Source: Maribellus sediminis
Lineage (GTDB): Bacteria > Bacteroidota > Bacteroidia > Bacteroidales > Prolixibacteraceae
DNA: 64,000 nucleotides
NCBI RefSeq assembly: GCF_011799805.1
Contig: NZ_WXUB01000001.1
Coordinates: forward strand, 496,001-560,000
Direction: 5' to 3'
Under the pieces are notes generated by a model that saw nothing but the letters and a program-made list of their open reading frames with translations, made no database searches and was not told where the DNA came from. Positions 52,961 to 63,221 of the stretch are shown here, in pieces. Positions within the stretch are counted from its first letter, which is position 1. Each line of letters starts with the position of its first letter. Made by a program: the position numbers and the translations under genes.

Positions 52961-53842
52961 GTGGATATCCTTGGAGACATAAAACGTACGTTTAAAGAAG
53001 GTTCGGTACTTACCCGCCTGATCTACATTAATATTGGTGTTTTTCTGGTGCTGAAGATAATCGGCGTATTTTTTTACCTCGTCGGTCAGCCTTTTTCGCT
53101 GGCTAACTGGCTGGCTGTGCCATCGGTTACCGATGAATTGATACGAAGACCATGGACTCCGTTTACCTACATGTTTTTGCATGTTGGTTTTTTGCATCTG
53201 CTTTTTAATGTGCTTGGATTGTACTGGTTCGGGCAATTGTTTTTATATCATTTCGAAGGACGAAAACTACTGAGTGTCTACTTGCTGGGAGGACTGGCAG
53301 GCGCTGCGCTTTACATCATTTCATATAACCTTTTTCCGGCTTTCGATTCGGTTTACGGGTTGTTGCTGGGCGCCTCTGCCTCGATTTTTGCGGTATTGGT
53401 AGCCGTGGCAGTTTATGATCCTAACCGCGAAATTCACTTGTTTTTTATCGGACGTTTCCCGCTGAAGTATGTGGCAGGTTTTTATGTTTTGTTATCCATA
53501 CTCAGTATTTCAACCTCAAATCCCGGTGGAAATATTGCACATGTGGGAGGCGCTATATGGGGATGGTTTTATATTTATCAGTTAAAAAGAGGAAAAGACA
53601 TGGGATCGGGTTTTGTAGATTTTATAAATAAAATAGGTGCTTTTTTTGCTGATGCTTTCAAGCCAAAAAGCAAAATGAAGGTGACCTATAAAAAGCCGCC
53701 TCGCGACGATCACGAATACGCCAAACAGCAACATGTGAAACAGGAGGAGATCAATCATATCCTTGACAAGATTGCCAAATCGGGTTACGAAAGCCTTTCC
53801 AAATCCGAAAAGGAATTGCTGTTCAGACAGGGGAAGAAGTAG
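52961..53842 (+). CDS. Rhomboid family protease 2 with DUF6576-like tail
   Basis: 293 residues from a GTG start at 52961. The rhomboid core has S139 in GASASIF (GxSA instead of the usual GxSG) and H194 in NIAHVGGAIWG; the TYMFLHVGFLHLLFN segment is intact. The last 60 residues form a soluble tail (EEINHILDKIAKSGYESLSK-like), the DUF6576 type found on Bacteroidota rhomboids. Probably paralogous to the upstream rhomboid; the dyad is present, so activity is expected. Confidence 0.92.
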   Translation: MDILGDIKRTFKEGSVLTRLIYINIGVFLVLKIIGVFFYLVGQPFSLANWLAVPSVTDELIRRPWTPFTYMFLHVGFLHLLFNVLGLYWFGQLFLYHFEGRKLLSVYLLGGLAGAALYIISYNLFPAFDSVYGLLLGASASIFAVLVAVAVYDPNREIHLFFIGRFPLKYVAGFYVLLSILSISTSNPGGNIAHVGGAIWGWFYIYQLKRGKDMGSGFVDFINKIGAFFADAFKPKSKMKVTYKKPPRDDHEYAKQQHVKQEEINHILDKIAKSGYESLSKSEKELLFRQGKK

Positions 53843-53892
53843 TGTTAAGTGATCAGTGATCAGTTTTCAGTCGCAGTCGCAGTTTTCAGAAT

Positions 53893-54493
53893 ATTGAAGC
53901 ATTCCAACTTCAATCCTTCGGTCCTTCAATCCTTCAATCCAAAAGTTGGCAATAAGCAAATGGCAGTAGGCAGTATTAAAGATATTTGAACATTAAGGCA
54001 TTTTTACATTCGCGCATACCAACATCATTCCATCCATCCTTCATTTTTAAGTTTCAGTGAACAAGGTTGTTTGTTGAACTATAACTTTACAATTTTTCAA
54101 TTTAGCAGTTTAACATTGAAGCATTCCAACTTCAATCCTTCCGTCCTTCATCCCTCAATCCAAAAGTTGGCAATAAGCAAATGGCAGTAGGCAGTATTAA
54201 TGATATTTGAGCATTAAAGCATTTTTACATTCGCGCATACCAACATCATTCCATCCATCCTTCATTTTTAAGTTTCAGTCTCAGTGAACAGTTTTGTTTG
54301 TTGAACCCTAACTTTACAATTTTTCAATTTAGCAGTTTAACATTGAAGCATTCCAACTTCAATCCTTCCGTCCTTCAATCCTTCAATCCAAAAGTTGGCA
54401 ATAAGCAAATGGCAGCAGGCAGTATTAATGATATTTGAGCATTAAGGCATTCCGAACTTCAGTCCTTCAGTTCATCAATCCTTCCGTCCTTCA
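53893..54493. repeat. Tandem array of about 225-bp direct repeats (2.5 units)
   Basis: Units begin with ATTGAAGCATTCCAACTTCA at 53893, 54115 and 54342 (spacing 222 and 227 bp). Units 1 and 2 are complete and differ by scattered substitutions and small indels; the third runs about 110 bp and then degenerates into CCTTCAGTCCTTC-like pentamers. Each unit holds a CCTTC/CAATC-rich microrepeat, AAAAGTTGGCAATAAGC, and a TAGCAGTTTAAC end. The region has no coding potential on either strand. It separates the rhomboid gene from the convergent YihY gene. Confidence 0.9.
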
Positions 54494-54497
54494 AACT

Positions 54498-55448
54498 CTA
54501 TTCTTCCAACGACGAACGCGCCTGGTAAATACTGGCGTTCAGTTCGAATCCGATCAACAGGATAAGCGACATGATGTACATCAAAAATAGAATGATTAAT
54601 ACGGTTCCGAGAGATCCGTACAATTTGTTATACTGACTGAAATTATTGATGTAGTAGGTAAATCCTGCGATAGTAACGATGCTTAAGATTGTGGCCAGAG
54701 TTCCTCCGGCCGAAATAAACCGCCACTTGGTTTTTTTGGCCGGCGCCATGTAGTATAAAAAGGAATAGGCAAAAAAGAACAGTGACAGCGTTATGATCCA
54801 TTTTCCGACTGTAAGCAGCAGCAGAATAAAACTGTCGCGCAGGATGTCATTTTCTTCCAGATATTGGATAAAGATCTGCCCTCCCGTAAGTAAAGTAATG
54901 GCTACTGTCAGTAGAATAAATAATATAATAAGCAGGTAAATGGCTGTAATTCGTTGGCTGAGCCACGTCCTGCGTTGAATACTGTGTATCGTAGCATCGA
55001 AAGCGCTCATCATTGAGGCCAGTCCGTTGGTTGAAAATATAAGCGCCATAAAAAAACCAAACGACAACAAACCGCTATGAGGCACATTCAAAATATCGTC
55101 GACTGTAGTTTCAATAATCTGGAAGGTACTTTCGTCAGGGACTATTCCCTTTATCAGCTCAAAAAGTTCATCCTGAAAACCCTCGGCCGGAATAAAAGGT
55201 ATGATGCGAGGGATGAATGGAATTAATGTAAACAGGAAAATAACAAAAGGGAAAAATGCCATAAAAAAGGAAAAAGCAATGGCCGATGCCCTCGTCGTAA
55301 TTGAACCGTCAACGATGCTGCGCCAGAAGAAAAGTGCCACGTCGTACAAGGGTACGTCGTCAAAAAAAGGGATGGTTATCTTCTTCGCCCGTTCAACAAT
55401 TTTTTCGCCCAACTGCTTTAAGCGCTGCAAAGTTTGGTTTTTCCCCAT
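54498..55448 (-). CDS. YihY/UPF0761 family membrane protein (BrkB-like)
   Basis: 316 residues with about six membrane helices; family segments include VPLYDVALFFWRSIVDGSITTRASAIAFSF, STNGLASMMSAFDATIHS and GGTLATILSIVTIAGF. Formerly labelled ribonuclease BN or virulence factor BrkB; true function unsettled, a transport role is suggested. Starts 11 nt after the DUF4783 gene. Confidence 0.88.
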   Translation of the reverse strand: MGKNQTLQRLKQLGEKIVERAKKITIPFFDDVPLYDVALFFWRSIVDGSITTRASAIAFSFFMAFFPFVIFLFTLIPFIPRIIPFIPAEGFQDELFELIKGIVPDESTFQIIETTVDDILNVPHSGLLSFGFFMALIFSTNGLASMMSAFDATIHSIQRRTWLSQRITAIYLLIILFILLTVAITLLTGGQIFIQYLEENDILRDSFILLLLTVGKWIITLSLFFFAYSFLYYMAPAKKTKWRFISAGGTLATILSIVTIAGFTYYINNFSQYNKLYGSLGTVLIILFLMYIMSLILLIGFELNASIYQARSSLEE

Positions 55449-55459
55449 AAATCGGAGGA

Positions 55460-55858
55460 TTACTGTTTTTCAATTCTGAGTTGATGGATGTATTCTTTAG
55501 ATCCGTCCTTTTTCAGCAAAAAATAAACCCTAAATTCTCCTTTAGTGGTTTTTAGTTGCCCGATCACCGATTTGGCTTCTTTACCACTATTGAATTTAAT
55601 GGTGAAAGCATTTTCCTTTACTGGTGTAAAACTGCTGAAAAAGCTGGCAACTATTTGTTCGGCCTGGGCCTTGCTGTAAACATTGTCATCATCCATAACC
55701 ACCAGCTCAACATTCTGATTGAAATATTCAGCCAGCATTTTTGAGTCTCCGGTGTTAAAGCTCGTAATTATGTCGTTGGGCACCTGCGCAAATGAGGTAT
55801 TTGCCAGAATCGCCACAAACAGAAAGCTTAATATCGATATTTTTTTTAGAATTGACAT
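55460..55858 (-). CDS. DUF4783 family exported protein
   Basis: 132 residues from the ATG at 55858, which starts the signal peptide MSILKKISILSFLFVAILAN; an ATG 39 nt earlier gives an unlikely N-terminus. The domain is NTF2-like: FNTGDSKMLAEYFNQNVELVVMDDD, then QAEQIVASFFSSF and IGQLKTTKGEFRVYFLL. Small secreted family of unknown function limited to Bacteroidota. Adjacent to the YihY gene on the same strand. Confidence 0.85.
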   Translation of the reverse strand: MSILKKISILSFLFVAILANTSFAQVPNDIITSFNTGDSKMLAEYFNQNVELVVMDDDNVYSKAQAEQIVASFFSSFTPVKENAFTIKFNSGKEAKSVIGQLKTTKGEFRVYFLLKKDGSKEYIHQLRIEKQ

Positions 55859-56086
55859 CGCTGTATATTTTCGGTATAACGTGCTGCATATTATCAAAAA
55901 CTATGCAAAAAACACGATTATAGCCTTATTTTTACTGTAAATTTATAAAATTATGTGTCAAATGACCGAAACAGCTTATTTCGTTTTGCTAAGTTGCTGC
56001 AAAGTTAGGTTCATTTGGTTGATAATGAGAAGGAATAAATTATCTGCAAAGCTTTAATTTGTGGAATGAGCATATAAATTTTGTGT

Positions 56087-56560
56087 ATGAATATTACCTT
56101 ATTGGTTATTGGTAAAACCGATGCTTCTTACATTCAGGAAGGAATGGATATTTATATCAAGCGCCTGAAACACTATGTGAACTTCAGTGTTGAGGTGATT
56201 CCCGATATCAGGAAAGGTAAAAATACCAGCGAAGAGTTGCAAAAAATCAAGGAAGGTGAAATCATTCTTTCGAAATTGGCGGCAGGAAAAGAAATGCACT
56301 TGTTCGACGAGCGTGGTAAAAGTTTCAGTTCGAAAGAGTTTGCCAGGTTTATTGAGCAAAAAATGCTGAATAGTGTAAAAGAACTGATTTTTGTAATTGG
56401 CGGCCCCTACGGTTTCTCGGAAGAAGTTTATCAAAAAGCACATTCAAAAATATCATTATCAAAATTGACTTTTTCGCATCAAATGGTGCGATTGTTGTGT
56501 GTTGAACAAATTTACCGGGCTTTTACCATTTTAAAGGGCGAGCCCTATCACCATGAATAA
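56087..56560 (+). CDS. rlmH: 23S rRNA (pseudouridine-1915-N3)-methyltransferase RlmH
   Basis: 157 residues from the ATG at 56087 (an in-frame GTG two codons earlier is less likely). SPOUT fold with the SAM-binding knot: FVIGGPYGFSEEVYQKA and the C-terminal LTFSHQMVRLLCVEQIYRAF ... GEPYHHE, typical of RlmH. Methylates 23S rRNA in assembled 70S ribosomes. Two nt before the histidine kinase gene. Confidence 0.96.
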   Translation: MNITLLVIGKTDASYIQEGMDIYIKRLKHYVNFSVEVIPDIRKGKNTSEELQKIKEGEIILSKLAAGKEMHLFDERGKSFSSKEFARFIEQKMLNSVKELIFVIGGPYGFSEEVYQKAHSKISLSKLTFSHQMVRLLCVEQIYRAFTILKGEPYHHE

Positions 56561-56562
56561 GG

Positions 56563-59500
56563 ATGTCGAGAATAAATAAATATACTTTTTTGTTTTTGGC
56601 GCTCGGAATAATTATTGCCGCAGCTATTATCGAGAATGGGCTGCTAAAAAAACATCCCGAGACCAGTCTTATCCAGGAATTTCAGGCACAGATCATTCAC
56701 AATGAAAACGAACTGCACCTGCGCCTCGATAAATTTCGCGATCAGCTTTCGAAGGAAGATCTCGATATGGTGATCGAACAGTATTATTCTCAAAAGCTTA
56801 CACTGGTAAGGGAAACCGGGTTTGGTTTCCTGGTCTACGAAAACAATGAACTGGTTTTCTGGACCGATCGTTCCATAGCTTTTTTTAACTCGCCCGACGA
56901 GTTTGAAACCACCGACGGTTTTACAGAACTACGAAATGGCTATTTTTTAATTGATTCGGTACATGTTGATAATTATGCAATATTCGGTCTGCACCGCATA
57001 AAGAACAATTACAGTTTCGAAAACAAGTACCTCCAAAACAGGTTCTTCAGTAGTTATAACATCCCCGACGAATACATTATTGAAGCAAAAAAAGACAACG
57101 ATGCCTATTTGTTGTACAATGGCGAGGGCGAATTTTTGTTCTCGCTATGGCCTTACGGAAAGTACCTCTGTACAACCAAACAACTATATTTTCCGGGATT
57201 TTTATACCTGCTTGGGCTAATATTTCTGCTTATTTATTTCCGCCGCGAATTTGTAGACAGGAAAGCACCATTCGGTTTAAAACTGGTTGGACTGGCGGGC
57301 GCTCTGTTTATCGTGTACTGGTTTCATTTGTTGTTTATGGTGCCAAAGGTGTTTTTCCACCTCAAGTTTTTTGGCCCCGATTTCTTCGCCATCAACTACT
57401 GGATGCCTTCGCTTGGCGACTATGTGCTGCTGTCCTTGTTTTTCCTGTTTTGGATTTACAATTTTTCCATCGATTTGCGCATAAAGGAACTGAAGGAAAG
57501 TTCACAACTTCCGGTGCGTGCAATAGTATGGATTTTAATGCTTTTTGCGGCGAGCTTGTTTCTGCTGATACATTTCCTGATCAAAGAATTGATCATAAAT
57601 TCAACCATCTCTTTTGCGCTTAATAAAATTACTGAGATATCCTTTCAGAGCGTTCTGGGTGTTATTGCTGTAGGTTTGTTGTTGCTCGGGAATATTTTCT
57701 TTACCATCAGAATCAATCACGAATCGCGCCGTTTTTTGAAGCTAAGAGAAGTCTTCCTGATGGCAGTGTCGGTCGGTGTGTTTCTGTCCCTTGTTCAATG
57801 GATCGTTATCAGGGATTTTTACTACACTGTGCTCATTCTGTTTATTGTGACAACTTTTATGGCGTCGCTGTTCAGTTTAAAATACATTCGAACCTTCACG
57901 CTTAGTTACCTTATTATTTTTGTGTCGTTGGTTTCGGTGTATTCGCTTATTGTAATAAACGGAACGATTAAAAAGAAGGAGAAGGCCCAGCAAAAGTTAT
58001 TTGCAGTTTCCCTTGTTACCGAACGCGATCCTGCGGCGGAAGTTTTTCTGGCCGAAATTCAGTACCGTATTCTTAACGACCCGGCCATTCAGAGTTTGTT
58101 ACTACAGGGCGAAGATGTAGAAGAATACATAGCACAATCGTATTTTAATACCTATTTTCGGAAATATAACCTGAGCATTTTTGTGTGTTCGGAGGCCGAT
58201 AGCCTGATAGTAGAACCCGATGAAGTAAAGGTTCCCTGTATTCCATTTATGAATGAAATGATCGAAAACCAGGGAGTACCGATTTCGGGGACCAATTTTT
58301 ATTTCATGGATAATATGAACGGCAGGATTTCTTATACCGGCCGCTTGTTTATTCAGCTAACACCTGAAGGCAAAGGCGAATTTCTTTTTATTGATCTCGA
58401 TTCGGAACTCTTATTCGAAGGGATTGGCTTCCCCGAGTTGCTGATTGATAAATCGATGACGCGCTCGGAAACCTACCGTAAATTCAGCTATGCCAAATAT
58501 TATGGCGGAGAACTTACCGATAAGTTTGGCGATTACAATTACAACTTCAACGGACATCCCTACCTTACTTCCGATAAGGAATTTAATTTTATAAAACAGG
58601 ATAATTACGAGCACCTCGTTTACCATACACAGGATTATAATTTTGTGGTGGTTACCCGCGAATTACTCTCGTTTGGCGACTACCTTATTGCTTTTCCCTA
58701 CCTGTTTGTATTTTACCTTGTAATGTTGATGTTGATTTTGCTAATCGGGAACAGTGCAGTAAGGGAGAAAAGTTTCCAGATCGACTTGAAGTTCAGGATT
58801 CAGGCCGCCATTATTTCCATTGTTTTTGTTTCGTTACTGGTAGTGGCACTTGTTACCATTTTTTACAATGTGCGGGAATATCGCTCGAAGCACGAAGAGG
58901 ACCTGAATGAAAAAATGAAATCGATTTCGGAAGAGATTGACATGCGACTGACCAACCGGCGCGAAATCACCCCTGAAATGGAGGTGGACCTGCAATCTGA
59001 GCTGTCAAAATTGTCGAATATATTTCGAACCGATATCAACATTTACAATACAGCCGGTAATCTTATTGCTTCATCACGTGCCGAGATTTTCGAACGTGGT
59101 CTGGTATCAACCCGAATAAATGCAAAGGCATATTTCGAAATGTTTCAGAATTTTAAGATAAGTTATTTTCAACCCGAAAATATTGGACAGTTGTCGTATC
59201 TCTCGGCGTACCGGCCAATCATAAACAACTGGGGCGATTATCTTGGATTTATAAACCTGCCTTATTTTATCAAACAGGATACGTACAGCCAGGAGATTTC
59301 AACTTATATTGTGGCTTTTATCAATTTGTATGTACTGCTGTTTCTGGCCAGCATTATTGCTGCCGTATTTATCGCCAACCAAATTACGCGACCTCTGGTG
59401 CTCATTCAGCAGAACCTGCAAAAAATGCAGCTTGGTAAACGGAACGAACCCATTCATTATACCCGGAAAGACGAGATTGGCAGCCTGGTGCAAGAGTACA

Positions 59501-60267
59501 ATAAAAAGGTGGAAGAACTTGCCGTTAGCGCCGAGTTGCTGGCTCGATCCGAGCGGGAATCGGCCTGGCGTGAAATGGCCAAGCAGATTGCACACGAAAT
59601 TAAGAATCCGCTGACACCGATGAAACTAAATATTCAGTATCTGCAGCGGTCAAAAGGGAAAGACGAAGAATACAATAAATACCTCGACAGGGTTACCAAT
59701 ACCTTGATCGAGCAAATTGACAACCTATCGAATATCGCCACTGAATTCTCGAATTTTGCTAAGATTCCAAGGGCCACAAATCAGATATTTGTGCTGGCCG
59801 AACAACTGGAACGCACAATCAATCTTTATACAAGTTACAATCAGGCTAAATTTATTTTCGAATTGAATGAGTGCGAAAAGGTGGAGGTGAACGCGGATAA
59901 AGAACAATTGTCGCGGGCCATCATCAACCTGATAAAAAACGCCATCCAGTCGGTTCCTGAAAAGCAACAGGCGGTAATTACAATTGAACTCACACGAAAA
60001 GAAGAAAATGTGGTTATTGCAGTTTCCGACAATGGTAGTGGTATTCCGGTAGAGCTCAGGCATAAACTGTTTACCCCAAGTTTTACTACTAAAACCAGCG
60101 GTATGGGACTGGGACTGGCAATTGTAAAAAATATTGTGGAGAATTTTGCCGGCAAGGTATGGTTTGAGACCGAGTTAGATAAAGGAACTACTTTTTATAT
60201 TGAGATGCCGATATACCACGAAGAGGGCAAATCGAAAGAAAGCAGAAAACAAAACAGAATAGGATAA
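56563..60267 (+). CDS. Large multi-TM NtrY-like sensor histidine kinase (orphan)
   Basis: 1234 residues. About 12 predicted membrane helices: one at the N-terminus (9-27), a cluster between 210 and 475, then pairs near 715-735, 755-780 and 925-950. Between are two extracytoplasmic sensor regions (28-205 and about 480-710). After the last helix come HAMP (FIANQITRPL ... RKDEIGSLVQEY), HisKA with H1011 (AKQIAHEIKNPLTPM) and HATPase_c (LIKNAIQSVPE, SDNGSGIP, TSGMGLGLAIVKN). The kinase core closely resembles NtrY. No response regulator gene is adjacent. The very long membrane part is characteristic of a Bacteroidota subfamily whose signal is unknown. Confidence 0.92.
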   Translation: MSRINKYTFLFLALGIIIAAAIIENGLLKKHPETSLIQEFQAQIIHNENELHLRLDKFRDQLSKEDLDMVIEQYYSQKLTLVRETGFGFLVYENNELVFWTDRSIAFFNSPDEFETTDGFTELRNGYFLIDSVHVDNYAIFGLHRIKNNYSFENKYLQNRFFSSYNIPDEYIIEAKKDNDAYLLYNGEGEFLFSLWPYGKYLCTTKQLYFPGFLYLLGLIFLLIYFRREFVDRKAPFGLKLVGLAGALFIVYWFHLLFMVPKVFFHLKFFGPDFFAINYWMPSLGDYVLLSLFFLFWIYNFSIDLRIKELKESSQLPVRAIVWILMLFAASLFLLIHFLIKELIINSTISFALNKITEISFQSVLGVIAVGLLLLGNIFFTIRINHESRRFLKLREVFLMAVSVGVFLSLVQWIVIRDFYYTVLILFIVTTFMASLFSLKYIRTFTLSYLIIFVSLVSVYSLIVINGTIKKKEKAQQKLFAVSLVTERDPAAEVFLAEIQYRILNDPAIQSLLLQGEDVEEYIAQSYFNTYFRKYNLSIFVCSEADSLIVEPDEVKVPCIPFMNEMIENQGVPISGTNFYFMDNMNGRISYTGRLFIQLTPEGKGEFLFIDLDSELLFEGIGFPELLIDKSMTRSETYRKFSYAKYYGGELTDKFGDYNYNFNGHPYLTSDKEFNFIKQDNYEHLVYHTQDYNFVVVTRELLSFGDYLIAFPYLFVFYLVMLMLILLIGNSAVREKSFQIDLKFRIQAAIISIVFVSLLVVALVTIFYNVREYRSKHEEDLNEKMKSISEEIDMRLTNRREITPEMEVDLQSELSKLSNIFRTDINIYNTAGNLIASSRAEIFERGLVSTRINAKAYFEMFQNFKISYFQPENIGQLSYLSAYRPIINNWGDYLGFINLPYFIKQDTYSQEISTYIVAFINLYVLLFLASIIAAVFIANQITRPLVLIQQNLQKMQLGKRNEPIHYTRKDEIGSLVQEYNKKVEELAVSAELLARSERESAWREMAKQIAHEIKNPLTPMKLNIQYLQRSKGKDEEYNKYLDRVTNTLIEQIDNLSNIATEFSNFAKIPRATNQIFVLAEQLERTINLYTSYNQAKFIFELNECEKVEVNADKEQLSRAIINLIKNAIQSVPEKQQAVITIELTRKEENVVIAVSDNGSGIPVELRHKLFTPSFTTKTSGMGLGLAIVKNIVENFAGKVWFETELDKGTTFYIEMPIYHEEGKSKESRKQNRIG

Positions 60268-60272
60268 GACAG

Positions 60273-60671
60273 ATGGTACCACTTTCATTTCAGGAAATAG
60301 CAGCAAGGTTAAAAACAATTGAATTTCCACCAATCGACCTGGTTATTGGAATTGGTTCGGGAGGTGTGCCGGCAGCCACCATGCTCGCCTATCATTTAGA
60401 AGCCGAACTCGAGGTTATTACCCTAAACTACCGTGATGAACAAAATAATCCACGTTACGAGGCTCCCAAAATATTGAATCAACCTACTATGCAGCTCAAC
60501 GGAAAAAAGATTCTTTTGGTTGACGATGTCTCGGTGAGTGGAAAAACGATGAATGCCGCTCTGGAATTGCTTCAAGGGTTCAATGTTAAAACCTGTGCCA
60601 TGAAAGGAAACGCCGATTTTGTACTTTTCCCTGAAATTAAAGATTGCGTAAAGTGGCCCTGGAAACCTTAA
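60273..60671 (+). CDS. Phosphoribosyltransferase-domain protein
   Basis: 132 residues, type I PRTase fold: LVIGIGSGGVPAATMLAY, then the PRPP-binding loop ILLVDDVSVSGKTM (about 80-93). It is shorter than most purine PRTases and lacks a clear base-specific hood, so the substrate is unknown; PyrR- or Xgpt-like regulators are related. Its start is 5 nt after the kinase stop, implying one operon. Confidence 0.85.
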   Translation: MVPLSFQEIAARLKTIEFPPIDLVIGIGSGGVPAATMLAYHLEAELEVITLNYRDEQNNPRYEAPKILNQPTMQLNGKKILLVDDVSVSGKTMNAALELLQGFNVKTCAMKGNADFVLFPEIKDCVKWPWKP

Positions 60672-60771
60672 TGGATGTTCCCTGAAATGTTAATTTCATT
60701 TCGAGGTGTTTATCATTTAACTATTTTATGATATTTCGGTGCCGGGAATTTCTTAAATTAGAGCTTTGCAA

Positions 60772-63095
60772 ATGAACGGCTTAGCTTTAAAATCAAAAAG
60801 AACGTAATCGGAACAACAAATCGCATAACTGTTTTTGGGGCCCTGGTTCTTATCAGCGTCCTCTTTTCCCCTTTTAAGAATATGGCCCAGGAAAGCGATT
60901 CCACGCAAACAAGACCAAAAATTGGCCTGGTTTTAAGTGGGGGCGGAGCGAAGGGATTTGCCCATATCGGTGTAATAAATGTACTCGAAGAAATTGGTAT
61001 AACTCCTGATATCATTACCGGTACAAGCATGGGGAGTATCATAGGTGGACTTTATGCGGTTGGCTACTCGGGCGAGGAACTGACCGAAATTAACCAAACA
61101 GCTAACTGGGGGCAGCTACTCAACGACAATGTGAGCCTGAGCAAAGTAGCCATGCAGGAAAAAAGAGAAACCCGGAAATACATTGTTGAGTTTCCTTTTA
61201 AAGAAAAAAAGGTGGATCTTCCGATTGGATTGATTGAGGGCCACAACCTGGAAGGACGGTTTTCAGAATTATTCTGGCCTCTTTCAGAAGAACAGAATTT
61301 CGACAGCCTGCCGATTCCTTTTCATTGTATGGCCGTTGATGTAGTTTCGGGTAAAGTAATTGAACACCGTTCGGGAGACCTCGTAACTGCTATCCGCTCG
61401 AGTATGGCCATTCCTACGGTATTTGCACCCGTAAAAATGGATTCTATGCTTTTGGTAGATGGTGGTGTAGCACGAAATTTTCCGGTGCAGGAAGCATTGG
61501 ATATGGGAGCCGATATCATTATTGGCGTTTACGTTGGTTTTCAGGAAAATGTAAATGCTGAAGATTTGGAATCGATGACAGCGGTATTATCACGTGCTGT
61601 GGCTTTGTCGGGAATTGTTGACGCCAGGGAACAATTCGATAACGTTGATGTTCTGATCATTCCGAAACTTGGCAAGTATACTTCAAGCGATTTTGTAAAA
61701 GGGCCTGAAATCGAAAAACTTGGGGAGGTGGCCGCCCGTGAAATGTACGCCGAACTTAGATCCTTAGCCGACAGCCTGCATCTTAGCTTACATCCTCCTA
61801 AAAAAATCGATCAGCCGCATAAAATTCTGATCACCGGAATTGAAGTAAAAAACCTAAGAAATATTGATGACGATTACATCATATCAAAGTCGGGTATCGA
61901 AAAAGGAGATTCATTGTCTTATGCCGATATAAAAGAGGCTATTGAATACATGCACGGTTCGCCCGATTTAAGAAAACTAACCTATTCGTTGGAAAGAGAT
62001 GAAGAAAATGAAGGTTATATTCTTGTGTTCAATGTTACCGAGAATCCTCGGGCGATGGTGAAATATGCTGCCCGCTACGACGATGATCTTGGTGTTGGTT
62101 TGATCAGCAATATTACCCTGCGAAATGTAATTGTGCCTTCTTCGCGTTTTCTTTTTACACTGAACATTTCAGAGAACCCGGAGCTGAGAATGGACCTGAA
62201 CAAACTGGTGGGAAAGAAGCAGCATTTTTACGATCATTTCTATTATAACGGTTACCGCTACGAGCTACCCTTATACAACACTGGCGATCAGCTGGGGCAT
62301 TATAAAATCAACAACCTTGAATTCGGATATGGCATTCATTACACACCGGGACTGAACCACCAGATTGGTGTTGATGGCTTTTACAAACGAAACAGTATCA
62401 AACCTCAGCCCGACCTGCAAAATATTTACGATCAGGCGGGTTTTGGGAAGCACCGTACGCGCGATTGGGGCTATGCGGTTTTTTATAATGTAAATACCAC
62501 CGATGACCTGTATTTCCCGAAAAGAGGCATCAACTTTAAAATCTTGTTCACGCATGCCCTTTCATCCAAATCGGTTCTCGAGAACAAACTACATGGCGAC
62601 GATTTTGATTATTTCGTGAAAGAACGCCAGGATCCCTTTGCCACACTTTTGATCGATCATAACTGGTATAAGTCGTTTGGTGCGGTTACTTACAACTTTG
62701 GTATAAGCAGCGGATTGAATACCGATGATCCGGGAGTTACCGGGAATTTCGTGTTGGGAGGAGATAGTTACAGGTACAGAAACAATTACCGCAACTTTGC
62801 CGGTTTTAATATGGCTGAAATTTATACACCAAATTTCTTTCTTGCCAAATCAACATTGAACATCGAAGTGTTTAAGGACATTTATCTTTCAGGAACCGTG
62901 AATGTTGGCAATATTGGCGATTCAATTGAAGACCTTTACAATGTAATTATTGATAATGCATTCCCCGAATACATTTGGGGCTACAATGCAGGAATTCGAT
63001 ACGATTCATTTATCGGTCCAATCCAATTGCTGATGGCCGGTAATAATCAGGATTCAAAAACACGTTTTCAGATAAGTGTAGGTTATCCGTTTTAA
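60772..63095 (+). pseudogene. Patatin-POTRA-barrel outer-membrane phospholipase (PlpD-like), likely start frameshift
   Basis: The body is open from ATG 60882 (737 residues): patatin lipase with SGGGAKGFAHIG oxyanion loop, nucleophile S49 (GTSMGS) and D193 (LLVDGGVA), then a POTRA-like region (about 315-400) and a BamA-type outer-membrane barrel (about 410-737, ending in QISVGYPF with terminal Phe). This is the type Vd secretion layout, so a signal peptide is expected. In frame just upstream of 60882 lies FGALVLISVLFSPFKN, a perfect signal-peptide core, but no start codon occurs between the in-frame stop at 60759 and 60882. The ATG at 60772 is one frame off; one extra base within ATGAACGG would give MKRLSFKIKKN joined to that core. 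Either a single-base deletion has inactivated export, or there is a sequencing error. The protein without its signal should not reach the outer membrane. Confidence 0.72.
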
Positions 63096-63221
63096 TTTTT
63101 GATGATCGTGGGACGCATTTCTGTGAGTGAAACTCGTTTAGAGTTTTTATAGTCAACAGATTCTATTATTTTTACTCCCCTTCAATAAAAGTGAAAGTAT
63201 TAACCAACTAAAATTATAAGG

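Noticed and set aside
53893-54493. Tandem repeats considered as a CRISPR array
   Set aside because: The unit is about 225 bp with related, not unique, interiors; no 20-40 bp repeat/spacer rhythm and no cas genes.
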